The position numbers were made by a program, and so were the translations under genes. Under the pieces are notes generated by a model. The model was given only the letters and a program-made list of their open reading frames with translations, searched no databases and was not told the origin of the DNA. Positions 1-5,101 of a stretch of 5,101 bases of DNA are shown here, in pieces. The stretch is from assembly GCA_019313605.1 (NCBI GenBank), contig JAFDAW010000215.1:1-5101 (forward strand), in the 5' to 3' direction. Source of the stretch: Deltaproteobacteria bacterium (GTDB lineage: Bacteria > Myxococcota_A > UBA9160 > SMWR01). Numbering within the stretch: position 1 is the first letter of the stretch; each line of letters starts with the position of its first letter.

Positions 1-186
1 CGGAATCGCTTGCGGCGTCGCGCGGCCCCATTCTGGGGCCGTGCTCCTAGCTGCGCGTTGGCCTTCGGCCAAAGCTTATGCGGCGTCGCGCGGCCCCATT
101 CTGGGGCCGTGCTCCTAGCTGCGCGTTGGCCTTCGGCCAAAGCTTATGCGGCGTCGCGCGGCCCCATTCTGGGGCCGTGCTCCTAG
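1..186 (-). repeat. Tandem 68-bp two-hairpin repeat array
   Basis: The unit has a 68-bp period: 11-78 and 79-146 are identical full copies and 147-186 is an identical 40-bp partial copy. Each unit carries two inverted repeats. The large one is at 20-44, 88-112 and 156-180: CGGCCCCA, a 3-nt TTC loop, then TGGGGCCG, extendable to an 11-bp stem with one G-T pair. The smaller one is at 58-72 and 126-140: TTGGCC, TTC loop, GGCCAA. Positions 1-10 break the periodicity (cggaatcgct in place of ccaaagctta) and instead match the flank of the related element at 3930-3949, so the array ends there while the element runs off the left edge. The array starts at the stop codon of the CHAT gene. Perfect identity implies recent tandem duplication, or possibly an assembly artefact. 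No long open reading frame of its own is credible. It has no direct-repeat/spacer layout, so it is not CRISPR. Confidence 0.93.
156..180 (-). terminator. GC-rich stem-loop just after the CHAT stop, possible terminator
   Basis: This is the first hairpin met by transcription leaving the CHAT gene, beginning 3 nt after the stop codon at 183-185. In the minus-strand RNA it is an 8-bp perfect stem (CGGCCCCA/TGGGGCCG) with a GAA loop, extendable by a few pairs across one mismatch. There is no U-tract after it, so it is not a canonical intrinsic terminator. The same hairpin recurs at 88-112 and 20-44. It could stabilise the mRNA 3' end, attenuate transcription, or simply be a REP-like palindrome. 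Confidence 0.35.
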
Positions 187-2855
187 AGCACTCCTGAGAA
201 GATGAAGTTTGCCCAGATCAGGGGCCGGCGGATTCCGAGGCGCGTCTCGCTCTCCAGTTGGGTGAGTTTTGCGCGACGTAGAGCCTCGGCGCCGCGAAGC
301 GCGTCGGCTGGCAACTCCTCGGAGACGAGCGCCGTATAGAAACTGCGCATCATCCGGCTCGTCGCGGCATCGTTGCTGCGCCACAAGCTCGTGACGAGCG
401 CCTGGGCGCCGGCAGCGCGGAACCCCCAACGCAGCCCGAGAACTTCCTGCCCTCGGAGCGCCAACCCCGTCCCGGTATCGCAGGCCGAGAGCACCACCAG
501 ATCCGCGGCATCCAGATCGAGCCCCGCGACCTCGTAGGCGGTCAGGATCCCGCTCTCACCCTCGGATTCGACACGGGTCGGCCGGTTCGCGCCGGCCAAC
601 ACGATCCCGGACAGAAGCAGTGGGTTCGGCGCGATGGGTCTTTCGCGCAGGCCCTCGTCGCCGACCGCCTGTGCGCAACCCGCGTTGCCCGCAAAGTAGG
701 CGTGGGTCGCAAAGTGGATCAACCGGGGCTTGTTGGCGAGTTCAGCTTCGAGTCGCTGCTTGGTCACATCGGAGCCCGTCAGCCGGCGCGGCCCTGTAAG
801 TAGCTCGGTGATGTCGTCGAGCTCGCGGCGGGTCGCGGGGAGTGCTTCGAAGGGCGGCAGCTGACAGGGGCCCGTGTCGGTCAAAACCACGGGGCCGCCG
901 TGTTCCTGGCCGCCAAATTCCGGAGCGCCCACGAGCAGTGACCGCTCGAGTGCCTTCGCGCGCCCCTTCTCGATCGACGCCTCCGCGAGCTCGTAGGTCG
1001 AGGTGAGATAGCCGACCGTCACCCGCTCCAACAGATAATGGTTCGGATCCTCGGGGTCCGGCAGCACGCCGATCGGGATGCCCCAGAGCGAGCCATCGGG
1101 AACAACCAGCCAACGGGTAACCCCGGCGAGCGCAGCCATCAAGGGTTGGAGCACGATGCGGCTGAGTTCGACCCTCGCCATCGGCTCGTCCATCAACTGG
1201 TCACGCATCGCGGCTGCAAACTGCTCGGCGAATTTCTGCAACTCGGCCCCATCGCCCAGATCGACTCGGCTCACCCGACAACCTTCGCTCCGAACGATCA
1301 AGGCCGCGTAGGCGGGTTGGGTCTCGAACGCCTTACCTTTCGAAACCCGGTCGTAGGCAATGAATTTGATCAGCGCCGCATCGGAGGGAAGGTTGCGGCA
1401 GGCACCCTTCAAGACTTCCGCGGGATCGTCGGCCGGACGCACGGCGCCTTGCGTGCCCTGCACGACCTCGAGATTCTCGATGGATGCCGCAAGCGATTTC
1501 ACCCGCTCGGCGGTGTCGGAGCCGCGACCCAACACCGCTGCCAGGTAACGCCGCCGCAACTCGTCGAGCTCCGCTGTGAACTGGGCGTCGCCGCGTGCGC
1601 CGGCTCTGCGTGCGGCGATGCTTCGGAGTACAGAATCCCGATGGGGAAGCAGATCGAGATAGAGCATCTTCGGATCGATATTGCGCGCAGACAAGAGTGC
1701 GCCAATCACCTCGTGACTGTCCTGGGAAAGCAGCGCCCGCTGTCGATCCGAGATCGCGCCAAAGGTCCGCTGGGAAAAGACGAGCATCGAGCGCGAAGCC
1801 GCCAGCGACTGCTGCTTCGCGACCTCGTCGTCACCCTGGGCGAGAGCGGTTTTCGCACGCGCGGTGCGCGCGCGAGCCACCACGGGATGCTCCGGGCCGA
1901 GGGATCGCAACAGGACATCGATCGCGCGATCGATCTCTGCACCGGCCTGATCGAGTTTGCCTCGCTGTGCGAGCAGCCGCGCCATCGCGAGGCGGGTGGG
2001 CGCGAGATCGGGGTGATCGGCTCCGAGCACGCGCTGCTGCGCGGCGAGCGCTGCTTCGAGCAGCTGCTGCGCGCGATCTCCCTGGCCGAGATCGAACTCC
2101 ATTCGAGCCTGGTTGCGCACGGCTGCCGCGACACCCGGATGGTCGTCACCCAACGCCGTGCGAAGATCCGCAACCGCAGCAGCGTACTGATCGGCCGCCG
2201 CGCGATTCTTCGCCGAACCCCAACGCGCGAGAGCCCGGTTCGTCCGAACCGTGATGGTGTCGACGCGCTCTTCTCCTCCTGGGGTCTCGCGCAGGATGTC
2301 GAACGCCGCCGCAAAAGCGCTGTCCGCGTTATTCCAATCCCCGATATCCGCCTGCAGGACACCGATCGCATTCTGGGTTCGCGCGGTTTCGGCGTGCTTG
2401 GGCCCAAGCGCCGCGCGCCGCAACCGCAGCGTCTCGCGATACGCAGCCATTGCCGCGGGAAAGTCGCCCGCCAATCGGTAGGCATCGCCCTGCAGTTGCA
2501 ACACTGCAACCGTCGAAGGGTGATCGGTTCCGTAACTGACGCGGTGACCCTCGAGAGCGGCTCCGAAATGGACCAGCGCGTCTCTCGGTGATCCCAGCAG
2601 CAGATCGAGAACCCCCTGGGCCTCCGCGTACTCGGCGCGGTCCTTGGGCTGGGTCACGACAGGTCCGAGGCGATCGAGCTGCACCTCGGCTTTCTCGAGA
2701 TCCCCGGCGTCCGCATACAGGCGCGCATAGTCGATCCGATTCGCGGTAGCACCGACTGTGGCAGCGAGTTTTTCCGCCGCGACCGCTTCCCGGATGGCTT
2801 CGTCTCGCCGGCCGAGTTGGAGCTGAATCTTGGCGAGCAGATCGTGAAGCTTCAT
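183..2855 (-). CDS. TPR-CHAT domain protein (caspase-like), main fragment
   Basis: This 890-codon frame (ATG at 2853-2855, TAG at 183-185) encodes tetratricopeptide repeats followed by a CHAT domain, a caspase/separase-clan cysteine peptidase fold. Kinesin-light-chain-type TPRs occupy about residues 1-350, marked by LG..HP-type motifs at residues 108, 150, 235, 277 and 319, about 42 residues apart. A helical linker follows (about 355-470), then the CHAT domain (about 480-890). The expected catalytic pair is present: His718 in HFATHA (codon 702-704) and Cys792 in SACDTG (codon 480-482). The terminus (PLIWANFIFSGVL) is typical of a complete CHAT domain. The ATG is only the first possible start after an in-frame TAA at 2940-2942. 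It has no clear Shine-Dalgarno, and the 28 codons before it read as TPR sequence (ERALYRQALEAAQLARE). The true gene therefore very probably began at 3314, in the same frame. Substrate and physiological role are unknown. Confidence 0.9.
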   Translation of the reverse strand: MKLHDLLAKIQLQLGRRDEAIREAVAAEKLAATVGATANRIDYARLYADAGDLEKAEVQLDRLGPVVTQPKDRAEYAEAQGVLDLLLGSPRDALVHFGAALEGHRVSYGTDHPSTVAVLQLQGDAYRLAGDFPAAMAAYRETLRLRRAALGPKHAETARTQNAIGVLQADIGDWNNADSAFAAAFDILRETPGGEERVDTITVRTNRALARWGSAKNRAAADQYAAAVADLRTALGDDHPGVAAAVRNQARMEFDLGQGDRAQQLLEAALAAQQRVLGADHPDLAPTRLAMARLLAQRGKLDQAGAEIDRAIDVLLRSLGPEHPVVARARTARAKTALAQGDDEVAKQQSLAASRSMLVFSQRTFGAISDRQRALLSQDSHEVIGALLSARNIDPKMLYLDLLPHRDSVLRSIAARRAGARGDAQFTAELDELRRRYLAAVLGRGSDTAERVKSLAASIENLEVVQGTQGAVRPADDPAEVLKGACRNLPSDAALIKFIAYDRVSKGKAFETQPAYAALIVRSEGCRVSRVDLGDGAELQKFAEQFAAAMRDQLMDEPMARVELSRIVLQPLMAALAGVTRWLVVPDGSLWGIPIGVLPDPEDPNHYLLERVTVGYLTSTYELAEASIEKGRAKALERSLLVGAPEFGGQEHGGPVVLTDTGPCQLPPFEALPATRRELDDITELLTGPRRLTGSDVTKQRLEAELANKPRLIHFATHAYFAGNAGCAQAVGDEGLRERPIAPNPLLLSGIVLAGANRPTRVESEGESGILTAYEVAGLDLDAADLVVLSACDTGTGLALRGQEVLGLRWGFRAAGAQALVTSLWRSNDAATSRMMRSFYTALVSEELPADALRGAEALRRAKLTQLESETRLGIRRPLIWANFIFSGVL

Positions 2856-2939
2856 CTGTTCGGCGGGTGTGTCGGGCGCATCCGCGTGTTCGCGGGCGAG
2901 CTGAGCCGCTTCGAGCGCCTGACGGTAGAGGGCGCGCTC

Positions 2940-2942
2940 TTA
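2940..2942 (-). other. In-frame TAA interrupting the TPR-CHAT gene
   Basis: On the minus strand the context is CTC TAA GAG CGC GCC. The stop is 87 nt (29 codons) upstream of the ATG at 2855 and in the same frame. It is neither UGA nor UAG, so selenocysteine and pyrrolysine insertion do not apply. No ATG, GTG or TTG occurs in frame between this stop and the ATG at 2853-2855. Confidence 0.9.
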
Positions 2943-3314
2943 GAGTTGCAGCGCAACCGACAGGTGTTGAGCGTAGGTGATCTCGGGGAGCACGTCTCGA
3001 TCGGGCGCAGGTGCGGGTGTGCACGCGCGTAACTTCTTGAACGCCCGGCCAACCGCGGGATCGATCGAGCGATCGGCGGCCCCGCCCCCGGACGGCGCCT
3101 GCTCCGAAGAACCCGCGTACAACCGAACCAGCTGTGCGGACTCGTGGTCCACGCCGTACTCGGACTCCACGGCGGCGAGAAGCTCCTGGAGCGCGGCGCT
3201 CGCATCGCCGCCGGATTTGCACAGGTCAGCGGCCCGACGCGTCATACCGATCAAATCCGCTGACTCCGCCTCGACCCGGAACGGGGTCAGACAGAGTGCG
3301 AAGAAGATTGACAC
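2940..3314 (-). CDS. Signal peptide and N-terminal TPR fragment of the CHAT protein
   Basis: This 124-codon frame starts with GTG at 3312-3314, 20 bp after the OmpA-family stop, and ends at TAA 2940-2942. It is in the same reading frame as the TPR-CHAT gene downstream. Residues 1-16 form a hydrophobic stretch (SIFFALCLTPF) ending in VEA, a plausible signal peptide cleaved before ES. The following helices include a YGVDH motif like those in the later TPRs, then a Pro/Gly-rich loop and a last helix (ITYAQHLSVALQL) that continues smoothly across the stop codon. No basic residue precedes the hydrophobic core with the GTG start. The preceding in-frame codons would add an Arg (ITSLPRL) but offer no standard start codon, so the exact start is uncertain. 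No good Shine-Dalgarno is visible before the GTG, so translational coupling to the OmpA gene is likely. On its own it is best read as the 5' part of a broken gene. Confidence 0.72.
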   Translation of the reverse strand: MSIFFALCLTPFRVEAESADLIGMTRRAADLCKSGGDASAALQELLAAVESEYGVDHESAQLVRLYAGSSEQAPSGGGAADRSIDPAVGRAFKKLRACTPAPAPDRDVLPEITYAQHLSVALQL

Positions 3315-3334
3315 CAGTCGCGGCAGAGAGGTGA

Positions 3335-3874
3335 TTACGGCTGCGCTCCCAGGTTGATGAGTTCGACGCGCCGGTTCCGCTGGCGCCCCGTCGAGGTCCC
3401 GTTTGGCGCCACCGGTACGGATTCGCCGTGCCCGACAGCTCCGAGACGTGCATCGGGGACACCGAAACTCACGAGAAAGCCCTCGACGGCTGCTGCACGT
3501 CGATTCGAAAGCGCATCGTTGTACTCGGGTGGGCCAACACTATCCGTATGGCCCTCCACGGAAAAGTGAAAAACGGCGAGCTCCTCGGCCGAGAGCGCGG
3601 CGCCGACCCTCTCGAGGAGCACGACCGCATCGGGTTGAAGTCGATCCGAGTCGAATTCGAAGTAGACTGGGAGCCGCACCGTCGGGGGCGCACCGGGATC
3701 GATCCTCGTGCCTCGGGCCGGAGCCAGAGCGTCGATGATGTCGTCGGTTTGAATCGACAAGACCTCCGCCATCGTGAAATCAGTTACGGCTGGCGCATTT
3801 TCCTGCGCCCAGCCAGCAGCCGAAAAGCCGACGGTCGCAGCGGCAGTCAGGAGCAAGACGGATTGAAAACGCAT
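3335..3874 (-). CDS. OmpA-family peptidoglycan-binding protein
   Basis: This 179-residue exported protein has an OmpA C-terminal domain, expected to bind peptidoglycan from the periplasm. Residues 1-23 form a signal peptide (MRF, a hydrophobic Leu/Ala core, then a GWA-type cleavage site). A short linker (about 24-65) precedes the OmpA domain (about 68-175), which opens with VYFEFDSDRL. The motif GHTDSVG (108-114) supplies Asp111, and LSNRRA (122-127) supplies Arg126. These are 15 residues apart, the same spacing as the diaminopimelate-binding Asp and Arg of OmpA. GHGESVP (148-154) and NRRVEL (167-172) complete the family signature. There is no beta-barrel and no lipobox cysteine, so it is probably a soluble periplasmic or peptidoglycan-bound protein. 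The ATG at 3872-3874 is fixed by a strong ribosome binding site and by the signal peptide. The TAA stop at 3335-3337 is 20 bp from the CHAT gene's GTG, indicating an operon. Confidence 0.93.
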   Translation of the reverse strand: MRFQSVLLLTAAATVGFSAAGWAQENAPAVTDFTMAEVLSIQTDDIIDALAPARGTRIDPGAPPTVRLPVYFEFDSDRLQPDAVVLLERVGAALSAEELAVFHFSVEGHTDSVGPPEYNDALSNRRAAAVEGFLVSFGVPDARLGAVGHGESVPVAPNGTSTGRQRNRRVELINLGAQP

Positions 3875-3878
3875 CGAA

Positions 3879-3885
3879 CCTCCTC
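3879..3885 (-). promoter_or_regulatory. Ribosome binding site of the OmpA-family gene
   Basis: The minus strand reads GAGGAGG, then TTCG, then ATG. This is a near-perfect Shine-Dalgarno with a rather short 4-nt spacer, and it supports the ATG at 3872-3874 as the start. Confidence 0.8.
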
Positions 3886-3920
3886 AGGTAGCAGCCAGCC
3901 GAACTGCCTTTCCCGTTGGG

Positions 3921-3977
3921 CGAATCCTGCGGATTCGCTTGCGGCGTCGGCCGACCCGCTTCCCGGGTCAGCCTCCT
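3921..3977 (-). repeat. Dispersed two-hairpin element related to the 1-186 array
   Basis: The gap between the ligase and OmpA genes contains two inverted repeats. One is at 3921-3937 (CGAATCC, TGC loop, GGATTCG, 7 bp). The other is at 3953-3969 (GACCCG, 5-nt loop, CGGGTC), extendable with one interruption to 3949-3973. Positions 3930-3949 match 1-20 in 19 of 20 bases. The next 23 bases (3950-3972) differ in sequence but form a stem-loop of the same length as 21-43, and both are followed by ctcct (3973-3977 and 44-48). It lies downstream of the ligase stop and upstream of the OmpA ribosome binding site, so it could act as a transcription boundary or mRNA structure, though there is no U-tract. 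Confidence 0.75.
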
Positions 3978-4008
3978 GGCCCCCATTCATCCGCGCGGAA
4001 ATTGTACT

Positions 4009-5101
4009 CTAGCTTTCGAGCTCCGGGAGAGAGGCGAATAGATCGAGGGCCTCGGGATTGGCGAGCGCTTCTCGGTTGGTGACCGCGCGCCCGTGTACGA
4101 CGTCGCGTACCGCGAGTTCCACGATCTTTCCGCTGCGGGTTCTCGGAATATCCGAAACCTGGATCACGCGCGCAGGGACGTGCCGCGGGCTCGCTTGCTC
4201 GCGGATTCGCGCTCGAATTCGCTCGACCAGTGGATCGTCGAGTTCGGCACCATCGCGGAGCCGGACGAAAAGAACCACGCGCTCGTCGCCTTGCCAGTCC
4301 TGACCGATCACGAGGCTCTCGAGAACTTCGTCGTGCTGCTCGACCTGCCGGTAGATCTCGGCCGTTCCGATCCGCACACCGCCGGGATTCAAGACCGCAT
4401 CGGAGCGCCCGTAGACGACGACCCCACCGCGCTCGTTGAGTTCTGCGAAATCCCCCTGACACCAGACACCGGGAAATTTCTCGAAGTACGCCGCGCGATA
4501 GGATTCGCCGTCCGGATCGTTCCAGAAACCGATCGGCATCGATGGAATCGGGGCAGTGCAGACGAGTTCGCCCTTCTCTCCGATCACGGATCGCCCACTT
4601 TCGTCGTAGATTTCGGCCTTGACCCCGAGACAGCGTGCCTGGATCTCGCCCCGCCAGACCGGCCCGATCGGATTGCCGCCCACGAAACAAGAGACGATGT
4701 CCGTACCGCCCGAAATCGACGACAGGCAGAGATCGCGCTTGATCTTCGAATAGACGTAATCGTAACTCTCGGCGACCAACGGAGAGCCAGTCGACAGCAT
4801 CGTTTCCAGGCTCGACAGATCATGCGTGCGGGCGGGTTCGAGTTCCGCTTTGCCGAGTGCATCGATGTATTTTGCAGAGGTTCCGAAGACCTTCATCCGC
4901 TCGCTTTCGGCAAAATCGAACAGCGCATTACCGTCGGGATGAAAGGGTGATCCATCGTAGAGCAGCAGGGTCGCCTCCGAGGCGAGACCCGACACCAACC
5001 AGTTCCACATCATCCAACCACAAGTCGTGAAATAGAAGAATCGATCGTCTGGCTTGAGATCGACGTGTAGGCAGTGCTCCTTCAAATGCTGGAGCAGGAT
5101 T
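4009..5101 (-). CDS. aacS: Acetoacetate-CoA ligase, C-terminal part (5' end outside window)
   Basis: This is an adenylate-forming (ANL superfamily) enzyme of the acetoacetyl-CoA synthetase type, converting acetoacetate, ATP and CoA to acetoacetyl-CoA, AMP and PPi in the cytoplasm. It links ketone-body or poly-hydroxybutyrate breakdown to central metabolism. The frame is open to the window edge and 363 codons are visible (from ILLQHLKEH), against roughly 650 for the family, so the N-terminal ~45% is missing. Family marks are FYFTTCGWMMWNWLVSGLA near the visible start, SISGGTDI (the adenylate-binding loop, which in this subfamily replaces the usual Y.STEG), WCQGDF with the ribose-binding Asp, YGRSDAVLNPGGVRIGTAEIY (hinge/A8), and PRTRSGKIVE with the catalytic Lys (codon 4126-4128). 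The C-terminus NPEALDLFASLPEL also matches this subfamily, favouring it over plain acetyl-CoA synthetase. A TTG at 5083-5085 is an internal Leu codon, not a start. The stop is TAG at 4009-4011. Confidence 0.94.
   Translation of the reverse strand, partial: ILLQHLKEHCLHVDLKPDDRFFYFTTCGWMMWNWLVSGLASEATLLLYDGSPFHPDGNALFDFAESERMKVFGTSAKYIDALGKAELEPARTHDLSSLETMLSTGSPLVAESYDYVYSKIKRDLCLSSISGGTDIVSCFVGGNPIGPVWRGEIQARCLGVKAEIYDESGRSVIGEKGELVCTAPIPSMPIGFWNDPDGESYRAAYFEKFPGVWCQGDFAELNERGGVVVYGRSDAVLNPGGVRIGTAEIYRQVEQHDEVLESLVIGQDWQGDERVVLFVRLRDGAELDDPLVERIRARIREQASPRHVPARVIQVSDIPRTRSGKIVELAVRDVVHGRAVTNREALANPEALDLFASLPELES

Larger units (their letters stand above)
183..3314 (-). pseudogene. Restored secreted TPR-CHAT gene, interrupted by one in-frame TAA
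   Basis: Reading 3314 to 183 as one frame gives 1043 positions with a single internal stop, at position 125. The layout is signal peptide (about 1-16), TPR-like helices, TPR array, helical linker, then the CHAT domain with the catalytic pair at His871 and Cys945. No frameshift is needed. Sequence on both sides of the stop is TPR-like and the stop falls inside a helix, so one nonsense substitution explains the split. GAA, CAA or AAA codons are one base from TAA. Explanations are a recent nonsense mutation, a base-calling or assembly error, or (less likely for UAA) readthrough. If real, the catalytic part would need internal initiation at 2855 and would lose its export signal. The remaining frame is undamaged, which argues against long-standing decay. 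Confidence 0.75.
3875..4008 (-). other. Intergenic region between the ligase and OmpA genes
   Basis: This 134-bp spacer is the longest non-coding gap apart from the left repeat array. Besides the two-hairpin element (3921-3977) and the ribosome binding site (3879-3885), no convincing promoter pair is visible. Any promoter for the OmpA-CHAT pair should lie here or within the end of the ligase gene. Confidence 0.5.

Noticed and set aside
1..186. Possible CRISPR array
   Set aside because: There are no unique spacers. The whole 68-bp unit, including its connector, is identical between copies and contains two hairpins, so it is a plain tandem repeat.
115..429. Minus-strand 104-codon frame across the repeat array and the CHAT 3' end
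   Set aside because: It is an Arg-rich out-of-frame reading of the CHAT gene running into the repeat. The CHAT frame explains the region.
1917..1934. Perfect 18-bp palindrome atcgatcgcgcgatcgat
   Set aside because: It sits inside the TPR coding sequence and encodes the in-register IDRAID helix. It is explained by Ile-Asp/Arg/Ala codon choice, and no second copy was noticed elsewhere in the window.
1038..2591. Long plus-strand open frame (517 codons) antisense to the TPR-CHAT gene
   Set aside because: It lies wholly opposite a strongly recognisable TPR-CHAT frame. Its composition (Arg/His/Gly rich, no domain) is what GC-rich codon bias produces on the opposite strand.
2940..2942. Recoding by selenocysteine or pyrrolysine
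   Set aside because: The codon is UAA, which neither system decodes.
4001..4006. TACAAT on the minus strand just after the ligase stop, resembling a -10 box
   Set aside because: The hexamer at a 17-bp spacing is CTCCCG, with no resemblance to a -35 box, and the site is about 130 bp from the OmpA start. It is too weak to annotate.
4093..4950. Plus-strand open frame (285 codons) opposite the acetoacetate-CoA ligase
   Set aside because: It is the antisense shadow of a clear ANL enzyme. It has no recognisable motif and no ribosome binding site.

Overview
The window looks like a piece of a GC-rich Gram-negative bacterial chromosome. The evidence is a signal-peptide-bearing OmpA-type peptidoglycan-binding protein, a G/C-rich third-codon pattern throughout, and a family of GC-rich stem-loop repeats. 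A proteobacterial or myxobacterial-like ('deltaproteobacterial') origin would fit, but nothing here fixes the taxon.

All genuine genes lie on the minus strand, so transcription runs from right to left. From the right edge: (1) the C-terminal 363 codons of an acetoacetate-CoA ligase (4009 to beyond 5101), whose 5' part is outside the window; (2) a 134-bp intergenic gap (3875-4008) holding a two-hairpin element; (3) a small secreted OmpA-family protein (3335-3874) with a strong ribosome binding site; (4) after only 20 bp, a secreted TPR-CHAT protein (183-3314), a predicted caspase-like cysteine peptidase with an intact His/Cys pair. It is split by one in-frame TAA at 2940-2942 into a 124-codon signal-peptide/TPR fragment and an 890-codon TPR-CHAT open reading frame; (5) a tandem array of a 68-bp, two-hairpin repeat (11-186) that begins exactly at the CHAT stop codon.

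The OmpA and CHAT genes are probably co-transcribed, and both products appear to be exported. The pair may therefore be a cell-envelope unit: a peptidoglycan anchor plus a periplasmic TPR-CHAT protein. The acetoacetate-CoA ligase is a housekeeping metabolic gene, separated from the pair by the hairpin element, and is probably functionally unrelated.

Two observations deserve most attention. First, the lone in-frame stop in an otherwise intact 1043-position TPR-CHAT frame separates the export signal from the catalytic domain. Second, the hairpin element at the end of the CHAT gene and the one upstream of the OmpA gene share a 20-bp arm (19/20 identical) and an equal-length, base-substituted stem-loop whose changes are mostly compensatory. 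That is the signature of a dispersed, structure-conserved repeat family.
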